Below, piece by piece: positions 26,245 through 35,069 of a stretch of 64,000 nucleotides of DNA (positions within the stretch are counted from its first letter, which is position 1; each line of letters begins with the position of its first letter). This DNA comes from Tumebacillus permanentifrigoris (GTDB lineage Bacteria; Bacillota; Bacilli; Tumebacillales; Tumebacillaceae). The translations under genes were made by a program, and so were the position numbers. The notes beneath the pieces are model-generated. The model was not told the origin of the DNA. It did not search any database and saw nothing but the letters and a program-made list of their open reading frames with translations. Location of the stretch: the NCBI RefSeq assembly GCF_003148565.1, contig NZ_QGGL01000007.1, positions 131,091-195,090 on the forward strand, read 5' to 3'.

Positions 26245-27882
26245 TTAGTTCTTGCCTTCGATGGAAACGTGCTTGAGGTCGTAGGTCGGAGCGGACATGT
26301 TGTTCTGCCAGCCTTTGACGTAGCCACGCATCACCATCGGGGTGGAGCGGAAGTAGATCGGGCCTTCGACCATGTCGGCCATCAGGAGCTTCTCTGCGTC
26401 GTAGAGGTATTGCATGCGCTTTTTCGAATCTGGTTCTTGGTTCGCGCTCTGGATGAGTTCGTCGTACTTCGGGTTCTTGTACGAGACATCGTTGAACGGC
26501 GATGTGCTGGTGTACATGTCGAGGAACGTCATCGGGTCGTTGTAATCAGCGCCCCACAGCGACATGACAAGTTCGAAGTCGTGTTTTTGTTGACGTTGGA
26601 AACGGAGCTTGGACGGCACCGATTCGATCTCAACGTCGATGCCGAGATGTTGACGCCATTGTTCCTTCAGGAATTCGGAGGACTTTTTGGCAGTTTCGGA
26701 GTCGTCGGAGAGCAGCTTGAGCGCTGGGAAGGAGCTCAGGCCGGCTTCCTTCAGACCTTCTGCGAGCAGGTCCTTGGCTTTGGCTGCGTTGTCCTTGCGG
26801 TTGACGAGGTCGCCGCTGTCCTTGCGGAAGTCGCCGCCCTGGCCGTTGGAGACGCCGGTCGGGACGAAACCGTTCGCTTCTTGGGAACCGTTGTTGAGGA
26901 TGACGTCAACATATTGCTTGGAATCTACTGCATAGGTGAGCGCTTGGCGGATTTTCACGTTCGCGAGCGCTTTGTTGTTTTGGTTGAACTGGATGTACGC
27001 GTTGGTCAGCTCCGGGACGACGGAGTATTCCGGCTTGTCCTTGTAGCGTTCCACTTGGTCGCGCACGATGGTGAAGCGGTCCAGTTGGCCGGACTCGTAG
27101 AGATTCTCCATCGCGGAAGAGTCCTTCACGATGGTCCAAGTGACCGTTTGCAGCTTCACGTTCTCTTGGTCCCAGTAGTTTTCGTTTTTTTCGAGTTTCA
27201 CGGATTGCTCGTGGCTCCACTCGGTGACTTTGAACGGGCCGTTGTAGACGGTTTTGTCCGCGTCGCCGCCGAATTTGTCGCCTTGCTTCTCGACGACTTC
27301 CTTTTTCTGCGGGAAGAAGATCGGGAACGCCGTTTGTGCGAGGAAGTACGGGCGCGGGGATTCGAGGACGACTTCAAGGGTCTTGTCGTCTTTGGCTTTG
27401 ACTGCTACTTGGTCAGCCGAGCCCTTGCCGGTGTTGAACGCTTGACCACCCTTGATCCATGCCGCCATGAAGGAATACTGCGATGCGGTTTTCGGATCGA
27501 GGGTGCGCTTCCATGCGTATTCGAAGTCTTGTGCGGTGACGTTGGAGCCATCCGACCACTTCGCGTTGTCACGCAGGTGGAAGGTGTAGGTCAGGCCGTC
27601 TTGGGAAATCTCCCATTCCTTCGCGACGCCCGGTTGTGCCTTGCCGTCCTTGTCCACGCGGGTCAGACCTTCACCGACGTTGCCGATCACCAAGTTCGAG
27701 GTCGAGTCGGTGGTCTTGGAGCTGTCCAGTGTCGACGGCTCGCCCGGCAGGTGCAGGGAAAGAGTTTGTTCGTCGGAGGAACCCGACTTGCTATCTGTGG
27801 AGCTGTTGCCACACCCTACCAAACCTACGGTAGAGAGCAGGGTCACTGCGAGGCCGACGCCCATCCATGATTTCGCTTTCAT
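26245..27882 (-). CDS. Oligopeptide ABC transporter substrate-binding lipoprotein (OppA-like)
   Basis: 545 residues. Type II signal peptide with lipidated C24 in 'VGLVGC'. The sequence follows the SBP_bac_5 family: 'EPSTLDSSKTTDS', 'GLTYTFHLRDNAKWSDG', 'NVKIRQALTYAVD' and 'WGADYNDPMTFLDMY'. Such proteins capture peptides outside the cell for import by OppBCDF. No permease or ATPase genes are next to it, so it must work with a transporter encoded elsewhere. OppA-type proteins import the signalling peptides of RRNPP systems, and several such receptors lie within 15 kb, which makes a link plausible but unproven. Strong RBS TAGGAGG before the ATG. Confidence 0.93.
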   Translation of the reverse strand: MKAKSWMGVGLAVTLLSTVGLVGCGNSSTDSKSGSSDEQTLSLHLPGEPSTLDSSKTTDSTSNLVIGNVGEGLTRVDKDGKAQPGVAKEWEISQDGLTYTFHLRDNAKWSDGSNVTAQDFEYAWKRTLDPKTASQYSFMAAWIKGGQAFNTGKGSADQVAVKAKDDKTLEVVLESPRPYFLAQTAFPIFFPQKKEVVEKQGDKFGGDADKTVYNGPFKVTEWSHEQSVKLEKNENYWDQENVKLQTVTWTIVKDSSAMENLYESGQLDRFTIVRDQVERYKDKPEYSVVPELTNAYIQFNQNNKALANVKIRQALTYAVDSKQYVDVILNNGSQEANGFVPTGVSNGQGGDFRKDSGDLVNRKDNAAKAKDLLAEGLKEAGLSSFPALKLLSDDSETAKKSSEFLKEQWRQHLGIDVEIESVPSKLRFQRQQKHDFELVMSLWGADYNDPMTFLDMYTSTSPFNDVSYKNPKYDELIQSANQEPDSKKRMQYLYDAEKLLMADMVEGPIYFRSTPMVMRGYVKGWQNNMSAPTYDLKHVSIEGKN

Positions 27883-28283
27883 ATAAAACCCTCCTATATG
27901 TCCTGGTACATTACAGTGCTGTGACGGTTGTTGTAAGATTCGGATGGGTTGAATATAGCAAGTATTTTGAGGGGGGACAAGGTGCGGGGGAAAAGTAAAT
28001 GTGTTTAGGGGATTCGGAATTTTTGGGGGAGTTTGATTTGTTTTTTAGTGCGAGGGAGCTAGCCTAAGTTGGTATAGTTAGAATCAAGGAATAATTAAAT
28101 CTCCTGTGTTTAAGTAGAAATTCATTGCCCTTACTTAGAAATGAAATATTACAGCTACCTTGAATATACCCTTTCCATTTTTTTGCACAGTATCATATCT
28201 TATTTCCTTCTTTTGAAGGATATTTTTATGGACTCTGCTACAATAATACTAAAATAAGATGAGCAAATTCTAGGGGCGTTGAC
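27883..28283. other. 401-nt intergenic region at the left edge of the AT-rich island
   Basis: Holds the promoter of the oligopeptide-binding gene on the minus strand and, on the plus strand, an extended -10 promoter before the DUF5131-type gene. Composition changes here from GC-rich to clearly AT-rich. No gene, repeat or att-like site was recognised. Confidence 0.55.
28236..28244 (+). promoter_or_regulatory. Possible extended -10 promoter of the DUF5131-type gene
   Basis: 'TGCTACAAT' matches an extended -10 (TGnTAtAAT) about 40 nt before the start codon. The -35 is not convincing. Confidence 0.4.
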
Positions 28284-29000
28284 ATGGCTACTAAATCTCA
28301 AATTGAATGGACAGATGCAACATGGAACCCAGTTACTGGCTGTACTAAATTATCTGAGGGATGTAGAAATTGCTATGCCCATAGAATGGCTAAGCGATTA
28401 CACGCAATGGGTAACAATAGGTATGCAAATGGTTTTGACGTGACACTACATTGGGACCTAATAAATTTGCCGTTAAGTTGGAAAAAACCTCGACGTATTT
28501 TCGTAAATTCAATGTCAGACCTATTTCACGAAAGTGTACCCGACGAATTTATCATTTCTGTTTTCAACACTATGAACCAAGCCTATTGGCACACTTTCCA
28601 AATACTAACTAAAAGATCAGAACGACTACTTGAACTCTCTAAAAACTTAACCTGGACATCCAACATTTGGCAAGGGGTAAGTATCGAAAACAATGAAGTA
28701 CTTTTACGTATAGAACACCTAAGATCCACTCCTGCCGTTATTAGGTTTCTATCGCTAGAGCCCCTTTTAGGACCCTTAAATTCTCTAAATCTTGATAACA
28801 TTCATTGGGTAATAGTCGGCGGTGAATCCGGTCCAAAAGCTAGACCAATGGAAAACGAGTGGGTTAGAAATATACGCGACCAGTGCATTTTATCGCAGAT
28901 TCCCTTCTTCTTTAAGCAATGGGGTGGAGTGCGTAAACAACTTGCAGGTCGAACATTAGATGGCAAGACATGGGAAGAATTTCCGAAGGCCAATCGATAA
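28284..29000 (+). CDS. DUF5131-family three-Cys-motif protein (phage Gp37/Gp68 type)
   Basis: 238 residues. The start '[14 protein letters not shown]' and the cysteines C20, C27 and C30 ('[14 protein letters not shown]') are diagnostic of the DUF5131/Gp37-Gp68 family. The cysteines resemble a cluster-binding motif, and the family is considered related to radical SAM enzymes; its reaction is not established to my knowledge. Downstream marks include '[14 protein letters not shown]' and 'FFFKQWGG', also family features. The family occurs on phages and in islands, often with a partner protein called TcmP. Here a GHKL ATPase and a methyltransferase-like protein follow on the same strand after 148 nt. 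RBS AGGGGCG before the ATG. Confidence 0.9.
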   Translation: MATKSQIEWTDATWNPVTGCTKLSEGCRNCYAHRMAKRLHAMGNNRYANGFDVTLHWDLINLPLSWKKPRRIFVNSMSDLFHESVPDEFIISVFNTMNQAYWHTFQILTKRSERLLELSKNLTWTSNIWQGVSIENNEVLLRIEHLRSTPAVIRFLSLEPLLGPLNSLNLDNIHWVIVGGESGPKARPMENEWVRNIRDQCILSQIPFFFKQWGGVRKQLAGRTLDGKTWEEFPKANR

Positions 29001-29065
29001 CTCGATGGTCTTTCTTTATTGATCATGTCTAATGTGAATCAATTGCCTTCGATCAAGATGTAGAA

Positions 29066-29095
29066 TTTTACACATTACTTTAAGTTATGGTATAT
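29066..29095 (+). promoter_or_regulatory. Possible sigma-A promoter of the GHKL ATPase gene
   Basis: TTTACA (29066-29071) and TATATT (29090-29095) are separated by 18 nt, about 55 nt before the start codon. This would let the ATPase gene be expressed apart from the DUF5131-type gene. Confidence 0.5.
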
Positions 29096-29148
29096 TTATC
29101 TATGCTATTTATGTACAATTCGTAACAAAAAATAGGGGGACGAAAAAT

Positions 29149-30984
29149 ATGGAACTTGTACAGGCACCACACAATTTACTCGGCTCAAAATTACTAAGCG
29201 CGCTTGGCCCAAAGTTATATCACAACCCGAAGTATGCATTAAGAGAGCTTATTCAAAATGCATATGATGCAATTAATCAACTGAACCGGGTAATGTCTGA
29301 AGAAGACATTACCGCTACTGAAAGTCGACGAATAGAAATTGTTATTGAGGAAGATACACTTCACGTTCTAGATAGTGGAGTAGGAATGGATATTAACGAA
29401 GTATGGGAGTACTGCTCTCTCGGTCTTAACAAAAAAGTGCGTAGATTAGATGCTGGTGCACATGGTGTTGGAACTTATGCTGGTGCTGCAATTGGGCATA
29501 GCCTTGAAGTATGGACCAAAAAGTATGGAAGTAATGAGGCATTTAATGCGATTATAGATTATGACGTAATCTTTGATAATGAAACAAAAAGAGGCACAAT
29601 TGACTATATTGAATACGCAGAAGACCTCACTCGTAAAGCGGTGACAGTTCTTCGTGCTGAAAACCCATATCTACCTGAAGTTCATTTCACGCATGTCAAA
29701 ATCAAACTAAATAGTGAAGCGAAAGTGATGTTCTCGAAAATAAATGAAATACATAATTTTATCTCAATTTATTGCCCCGTTGATTTTAGCCCATCAACAG
29801 ACTCTATTATCGTGGATCATATAAAAAATGGAATGCAACATGTTTCTGCTATTCAAACACCAATTGAGATATTTGTAAATAACATTCCCGTATACAAACA
29901 AAATATTGACAACGTTCGTCCTATCAAAGAGGACACTTTAGGTGTTGATCTCAAGGAAATAAAAATTGGAGAAAAAGTTGTTGCTCAAGTATGGCTGGGT
30001 CTAAACAGAAAATTAGAATCGATAAAGGACCCACTGACTAAAGGCATTGTCTTATTTCTTGATGGTTTTATGATTGATACAGATGCTAGACCATCTATCG
30101 CACAATACTTTAAAAGAGATGATATAGCATACTACTATACTGGTGAGGTTCATCTATTAGATAGTACACTTGAACCTGACTTGGAGAGAACATGGATACA
30201 ACCAACTCCTTCTTGGAAAGTTATTGAAAGCAAATTGAAAGAGCTTGTAAAAAATCTTGAATCAACAGTTCAAAAGAGGTCGCAACAGGAGAATGCTGTA
30301 AAATCATTGAGGGATTTATTAGATCTTGCTAAATCGGTTATTCCTGCAGAAAGTGCACTGCCTACAGATGCTTGGGAACTTACCGAACTACGTACAAATC
30401 TAGAAAATTGGAAAAAAAGTGTGAAAAAATATTATGGTCCACGTAAAAAAAATAACTACCCTTTTGATATTCAGACTAAATGTGACACTCTTATTAAAAA
30501 GTGCGATGCAATTATGACAGCAATAGCCAACATACGAAACACACCTATTAATGACCAATCTAAAAAAACAACTGACATGAGCTCTAACTTGGACCAACAG
30601 CCTCGTACTCCATTTATTTTTAATCAAACACAAGTAAACCATCCTGAACATGAAGATAAGAAAGCGTTGCCTGTTCACAACGAACATAATCAAATTCATA
30701 CAAAAGAAAATGACAATACGGTCGATGATTCACCACAGCCTATTGAAAAATCTGCACCAATCAGTACGAAAGAATACAACGTGACTCCTTTCGAAGATAT
30801 CAATAAGCCTAGCCTACCTCTTACAAACACTTCAAAACAGATAGATAAGACGCTACAAATCGATCCGGAAATAATGTACCAACTTATTTACAGATTAATA
30901 GATATGGTTAAAAAAAGCCCAACTGAAAGTAATGAAGTTCTCATGGAATGGTTTGAAAAAGAACTCCATAAGGAGTGTCATTAA
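29149..30984 (+). CDS. GHKL (Hsp90-like) ATPase, unknown role, likely defence-associated
   Basis: 611 residues. The Bergerat fold is clear: N-box 'LRELIQNAYDAI' (E33, N37), G1 box 'DSGVGM' (75-80) and G2/lid 'GAHGVGT' (103-109). A middle domain of Hsp90/MutL-like layout follows to about residue 330. The next part contains a coiled coil, then a long, polar, low-complexity linker (about 465-570), and a short helical C-terminal segment with acidic and hydrophobic residues. ATP-driven dimer closure is the expected mechanism. The gene overlaps the next one by 1 nt (TAATG), so the two products are probably partners. AT-rich. No known family name can be given with certainty. Confidence 0.85.
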   Translation: MELVQAPHNLLGSKLLSALGPKLYHNPKYALRELIQNAYDAINQLNRVMSEEDITATESRRIEIVIEEDTLHVLDSGVGMDINEVWEYCSLGLNKKVRRLDAGAHGVGTYAGAAIGHSLEVWTKKYGSNEAFNAIIDYDVIFDNETKRGTIDYIEYAEDLTRKAVTVLRAENPYLPEVHFTHVKIKLNSEAKVMFSKINEIHNFISIYCPVDFSPSTDSIIVDHIKNGMQHVSAIQTPIEIFVNNIPVYKQNIDNVRPIKEDTLGVDLKEIKIGEKVVAQVWLGLNRKLESIKDPLTKGIVLFLDGFMIDTDARPSIAQYFKRDDIAYYYTGEVHLLDSTLEPDLERTWIQPTPSWKVIESKLKELVKNLESTVQKRSQQENAVKSLRDLLDLAKSVIPAESALPTDAWELTELRTNLENWKKSVKKYYGPRKKNNYPFDIQTKCDTLIKKCDAIMTAIANIRNTPINDQSKKTTDMSSNLDQQPRTPFIFNQTQVNHPEHEDKKALPVHNEHNQIHTKENDNTVDDSPQPIEKSAPISTKEYNVTPFEDINKPSLPLTNTSKQIDKTLQIDPEIMYQLIYRLIDMVKKSPTESNEVLMEWFEKELHKECH

Positions 30985-31778
30985 TGTTTATCCCATCTCA
31001 AGAGAAAATGCTTATTACAAGCAATGACGACTTCCTATTATTAAAAGAATTAAGAAATGAACTCGATAGGAATCTAGTATACATGGGCTTACCTGGCCCT
31101 CTTATCAATGACTTATTAACTTGGAGCGAAGTGCTTAGTGATTGTATTTGCTTTGAAAAAAACGAAAAAGAAAAGGATCAGATCATACGTTCTTTATATA
31201 TTTCGGAATTAACTAAGCGTCTTCGTTTCAAGGTAATTTGCGCTGACGTAGAGGAATATCTTATTAACCGCATGCAATATTACGATACCCCTACTTTTGA
31301 TCTTGTTAATTTGGACTATTTCGGACCACCGATTGTACTTACTAAGGATGGCAGTTCAAACAGGGTAAGCTCTTGGGAAAAATTGTTCACCTTCCAAACT
31401 GAACGAAAAAGAAGTGAACCCTTTGTATTATTTATTACCACTAGCGTTAGAAATAAAGATGAAGGCGAAATCGATAAAATGCTTGAAGATATGAAGCATG
31501 AAGCGCCTGACATTCTAATCCCACATAATGCTCCTGGTTATGAGCATTTGAAGATGAAACTATTAATTCCATATTTACTGCGATCAGCAGCATCCCGAGA
31601 GAAGTGGGACCTTGAACTGAAGTATTGTCATACCTATTTAAGTAAAACATCGAGGATGGTTCACTTTGCTTTTCGAGCAGAACCGTCACAATCCAGACTA
31701 GTAACTAGGCATAAACAATCATTGATTGATATTTCCAATCTGGATATGTTAGATATTACAAGTAATTATTCTGATTAG
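30984..31778 (+). CDS. Methyltransferase-like (Rossmann) protein coupled to the GHKL ATPase
   Basis: 264 residues from the ATG at 30984, which overlaps the previous stop (TAATG) and has AAGGAG 8 nt upstream; a GTG at 30975 overlaps the RBS. The order of predicted strands fits a class I SAM-dependent methyltransferase: 'YMGLPGPLINDL' (motif I region), acidic end of strand 2 in 'CICFEKNE', 'VICADVEEYL', motif IV-like 'FDLVNLDYFGPP', and 'FVLFITTSVRN'. The 'D-x-D-x-F/Y-G' form recalls TcmP-type and Trm1-type enzymes. The target and activity are unknown. Tight coupling to the ATPase suggests a complex. I am fairly sure of the fold and unsure of the activity. Confidence 0.75.
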   Translation: MFIPSQEKMLITSNDDFLLLKELRNELDRNLVYMGLPGPLINDLLTWSEVLSDCICFEKNEKEKDQIIRSLYISELTKRLRFKVICADVEEYLINRMQYYDTPTFDLVNLDYFGPPIVLTKDGSSNRVSSWEKLFTFQTERKRSEPFVLFITTSVRNKDEGEIDKMLEDMKHEAPDILIPHNAPGYEHLKMKLLIPYLLRSAASREKWDLELKYCHTYLSKTSRMVHFAFRAEPSQSRLVTRHKQSLIDISNLDMLDITSNYSD

Positions 31779-31824
31779 ATGCTAAAGAAGAGACATTCCT
31801 TAAGGAATGTCTCTTCTTTAGCAT
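31779..31824. terminator. 21-bp perfect hairpin between two convergent operons
   Basis: A perfect 21-bp inverted repeat (31779-31799 and 31804-31824) with a TTAA loop begins right after the stop of the methyltransferase-like gene and ends 11 nt before the stop of the radical SAM gene. It very probably works as a terminator for both, although the flanking U-runs are weak. Confidence 0.75.
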
Positions 31825-31835
31825 TATTACAATCT

Positions 31836-33719
31836 TCACCCCAGAATTGGTTTATACTCACTAAAAGCTTGCCGGAAAACATTTGCAACTGAAGAATCCG
31901 CGAAGATATTGACTGACTCACCTTGAACCTTAGTGTTAATGCGTTGCATGAACGTCTCAACACGTAAATAATCAGAGAATTCCAATTCACGTTCAGGGTA
32001 CCTTAGCCTTGCCTGTTCTCTAAGCATGTGAAAGAATGGAAATAATTTACCATTCAAATGTTGCAAATCGTATCCATGTTCCTCGATGTAGTCTTTGTAC
32101 ATATCGAATACTTGTGTGGAAGGCACTGGAGTAAATAACATAGGTATGACCGAGCCAACGCGCTCTGATGCATACAAGGCCGTGTCATAAATCTCCTCTA
32201 TGTCTTCTCCCGGCAACCCAAACATAACAAACGCATTAATATGCTGCTTACGAGTGTCGAATCCGACCTCTTCCAAGGCATTCAATAAAGACTCGAAACG
32301 CGTAAGGTTGCTATTCCATGAACGATTCCATCGAGCATTGGTTTCCTTTTTAATCGTTTCCAGCGGGAGATATATTTTTTCGAAGCCTGCCAATTTCATT
32401 AAATAAACAATCTCTGGTACACCTACAAGATACAGCCCAAGTTCACTCTCTTGCTCGTTTACAAATTGAACTTCATGACGCCCATTGTCCTTTACCTCAA
32501 TCCGTAAAAGAACAGTATCCTGATCACCTACGAGAAGCCTCATTGTACCTACCTCAAAGAGGTGTGAATCAATAATCTGAACGGACCCATCAGTAAGATC
32601 CTCTTCTAAGGTAATTTGGAGCTCGCCCGCATTATTTTTATCCACCGACAGAGTAGCCAATATACGCTTGTCCTCACGTAGCTTTAGCAAAAAACGCTTT
32701 CGGTCACTCATTGCAACTCCGATTTCAATTCCTTCAGGTGCGTATATACGAATTCCATGAAGAGACCTATCAGCCATCACAGCTTTAAGAATGTCTTTGA
32801 ACTGCTGCATATTCATAAGTAGGTTGTCTTCATAAAAACAGAACACTTTGGTTCCCTTACGAAACTTGTCTTTGATTTCATTCATAACCCAATCGAACTG
32901 ACGATTTCTAACCTTGGTTCCATCATTCAAAATGTTCGAAGCACAGTATGAACAAATATGCGGACACCCACGGGAAGTGGTAAGAATTGTATAAGGAGGA
33001 CGTTCATCGTCTTCATACAAGTCTGTTGCGAGTTCCAGGTCAGATGCTTTCCGAATTTCACCAGTTACGATTAGATGTTGTTCCATGAGCTCGGTATTAT
33101 TCAGATCAAGTTGACGACCATCTAATACCTTCGGCTCGATTCCTTTATCAAATAACTTTTGTCGTGCATGATCACTTGCCAGTGTTGGATAGATTCCACC
33201 TATCCTAACTTTTGCATCTGGAAACTGTTCAAGTGCTAGTTTAATTACATCACGAGTACTTTCCCACCAATACGTCATTATCGAAGTGATCCAAATCTCG
33301 ACCGTTTCGTAACCTTCTGTATAGACTTTTCGCTTTAAGTTATGCAACTTATCTTCCAACAAACCCAGCGGCATACCGAACGTATATTTCCACTTCTCGC
33401 TTGAACTTAATCGATAAGAAGGAACTAGGTCAGGATCTTCACCTAATATTCTTTCCTTGTTAGAAGCTAGTAAAGCAACAGATCTTTTTTCTTTCCGCAC
33501 AGCATCGTAACTCTCAAAATCCATGACCCCATCGCGGCCTGGTACCCCGCTATCCTTACCATAAGGATTGAGGCAATCGAACAAGTGGAGATCGTACCCT
33601 TCATTCCTAAGCCAAGTCCCTATCTTTAAAAGACCATGTGGCATACTCCAGCGTGCCCAATACTGTGTGTCATAAATGGGCGGATTAATTAGAATAGCAA
33701 ATCGTTTTTGCTTATTCAT
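31836..33719 (-). CDS. Radical SAM protein with B12-binding-like N-terminal domain
   Basis: 627 residues. An N-terminal Rossmann-like domain (about 1-215: 'AILINPPIYD', 'HGLLKIGTWLRNEGYDLHLFD', 'VRIGGIYPTLAS') resembles the cobalamin-binding domain of class B radical SAM enzymes, without the DxHxxG B12 histidine motif. The cluster motif CxxxCxxC is intact at C252, C256 and C259 ('GCPHICSYCAS'), so the [4Fe-4S] cluster that cleaves SAM should form. A beta-rich insert of about 95 residues (337-432) splits the barrel, which then continues with 'LPLETIKKETNARW' and 'AFVMFGLPGE'. Last gene of a four-gene operon; its ATG overlaps the previous stop by 4 nt. The substrate is unknown. Confidence 0.88.
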   Translation of the reverse strand: MNKQKRFAILINPPIYDTQYWARWSMPHGLLKIGTWLRNEGYDLHLFDCLNPYGKDSGVPGRDGVMDFESYDAVRKEKRSVALLASNKERILGEDPDLVPSYRLSSSEKWKYTFGMPLGLLEDKLHNLKRKVYTEGYETVEIWITSIMTYWWESTRDVIKLALEQFPDAKVRIGGIYPTLASDHARQKLFDKGIEPKVLDGRQLDLNNTELMEQHLIVTGEIRKASDLELATDLYEDDERPPYTILTTSRGCPHICSYCASNILNDGTKVRNRQFDWVMNEIKDKFRKGTKVFCFYEDNLLMNMQQFKDILKAVMADRSLHGIRIYAPEGIEIGVAMSDRKRFLLKLREDKRILATLSVDKNNAGELQITLEEDLTDGSVQIIDSHLFEVGTMRLLVGDQDTVLLRIEVKDNGRHEVQFVNEQESELGLYLVGVPEIVYLMKLAGFEKIYLPLETIKKETNARWNRSWNSNLTRFESLLNALEEVGFDTRKQHINAFVMFGLPGEDIEEIYDTALYASERVGSVIPMLFTPVPSTQVFDMYKDYIEEHGYDLQHLNGKLFPFFHMLREQARLRYPERELEFSDYLRVETFMQRINTKVQGESVNIFADSSVANVFRQAFSEYKPILG

Positions 33720-35056
33720 ACAGTTCCTCCTTTCTTCCCAAGGCTTCTCTTCAATGCAACACTACTATATCGATTGTCAAAAAAGTCAAAGGAATTCCCC
33801 ATTCTTTTTTCGTTCAAGAATGTAGTGTGTTTATAAAGATCAAGATATTGCTCTCGTGTAATGCCATTACGTTCTGCCAGCGGGAAAACATGAGGAGATA
33901 AGTACTCTAATCCTTCACTTGTAATTTGCTCATATAGCTCACGTTCACCAAATGGGTCAGGTGTGTAAGGCTTTGGAATAATAGATCCGCATAGCTCCAA
34001 CAAATTAAAACATTGAGTAAAAAGTCGATGCAAATCATCATCCGGCTTACCAATCATAATAAACCCGGCCAAGTCTCCCGATTGTAATCTTCGAACAGGA
34101 TTCTTTCTTAGCTCATCGTAAGCACGTCCGTAAGCATCAAGATTTAGCTGCTTACTATCCGAGTCGAGAGTATGTTCAAGGAAAAATGATCGAAAGCCAC
34201 CCTTGGACATTTGATGGTATATTCCACCGACAGCATCAGCTATCTCAAGACCACATAGTCCATGTAAGTTGATACGTATATCCTCTTTGTCCATTCTTTC
34301 TAGAAACTCACTTAACACGCTACATTGATCTCTGAACAAGTTCCCCTCAAAAATGACACCTTCTCGGATATTCAACTCCTTTAAGACCCGTACTTGTTGA
34401 ATTAGGTGATTGGCCACATCAGTCTCAGTGTACTTCAAACCACCAAAGGCTATGGTTCGCCCTCCATTTAACATACGGGTTCTGTCTTGAAAGTACAGAC
34501 CAAAGTCAGGCGTATAATTCCCAAAGCGGATAAAGTCAGTTACTAAGACGTCGGCTCTTGCACGTGATGCATGACTTGTTTCCAGTGTTGGATAAGCCCC
34601 CATTAGACTTACCTTTACCCCAGGAAGGATTGTTCGAAGAAAGGCTATCAATTCAGTCAAAGTTGAAAACCAGTACGACGTCAGAGTTGTAATTACGATA
34701 TGGTCTGGCTTCCATTCCTGAAACACCTCGTTAAAAGTACGCTTCGCTTCTAGTAACGGATGACCATAAGTTCTACTCTTGTATTCAAATGGCGGTTCCC
34801 CGCGTCTACGAATCCGCTTCATATGCCCAAGGTCACGCAGTGGAACACGTCCTGATTCATTTGGAAGCATGAGATCGAGAAGTTCGACTTCACAGTTTTG
34901 TTCCGACTTGAGCTTTGAACTTAGTAGTAACAGATCAGATGGCTGGTTCCACTTGACCCATGCATAGCGGACTTCTTGGACAGACGGATTGACCAGTAAA
35001 ACCTTTTCTCCCTCTTTAAACGACGAAAGCCAATCAGCAGATTTTTTCATTTCCAT
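33716..35056 (-). CDS. Radical-SAM-like protein lacking the cluster cysteines
   Basis: 446 residues. It parallels the downstream protein through the N-terminal Rossmann domain ('VLLVNPSVQEVRYAWVKWNQPSDLLLLSSKL', given as residues 19-49, and 'VSLMGAYPTLETSHA') and the C-terminal barrel strands ('GFIMIGKPDDD', 'IIPKPYTPDPF'). The region that should hold CxxxCxxC instead reads 'GGRTIAFGGLKY', with no cysteines. It therefore cannot bind the canonical cluster and probably acts as a non-catalytic partner of the active radical SAM protein, with which it is translationally coupled (4-nt overlap). The loss is clean: the frame is open and coding potential is normal, so this is not a pseudogene. Confidence 0.82.
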   Translation of the reverse strand: MEMKKSADWLSSFKEGEKVLLVNPSVQEVRYAWVKWNQPSDLLLLSSKLKSEQNCEVELLDLMLPNESGRVPLRDLGHMKRIRRRGEPPFEYKSRTYGHPLLEAKRTFNEVFQEWKPDHIVITTLTSYWFSTLTELIAFLRTILPGVKVSLMGAYPTLETSHASRARADVLVTDFIRFGNYTPDFGLYFQDRTRMLNGGRTIAFGGLKYTETDVANHLIQQVRVLKELNIREGVIFEGNLFRDQCSVLSEFLERMDKEDIRINLHGLCGLEIADAVGGIYHQMSKGGFRSFFLEHTLDSDSKQLNLDAYGRAYDELRKNPVRRLQSGDLAGFIMIGKPDDDLHRLFTQCFNLLELCGSIIPKPYTPDPFGERELYEQITSEGLEYLSPHVFPLAERNGITREQYLDLYKHTTFLNEKRMGNSFDFFDNRYSSVALKRSLGKKGGTV

Positions 35057-35069
35057 TCAGCATACCTCA

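Noticed and set aside
25624-27870. Long plus-strand open frame of 748 codons across arsB and the oligopeptide-binding gene
   Set aside because: It is a frame opposite and out of frame to two clear genes with family motifs; its product has no recognisable features and a composition typical of GC-rich shadow frames.
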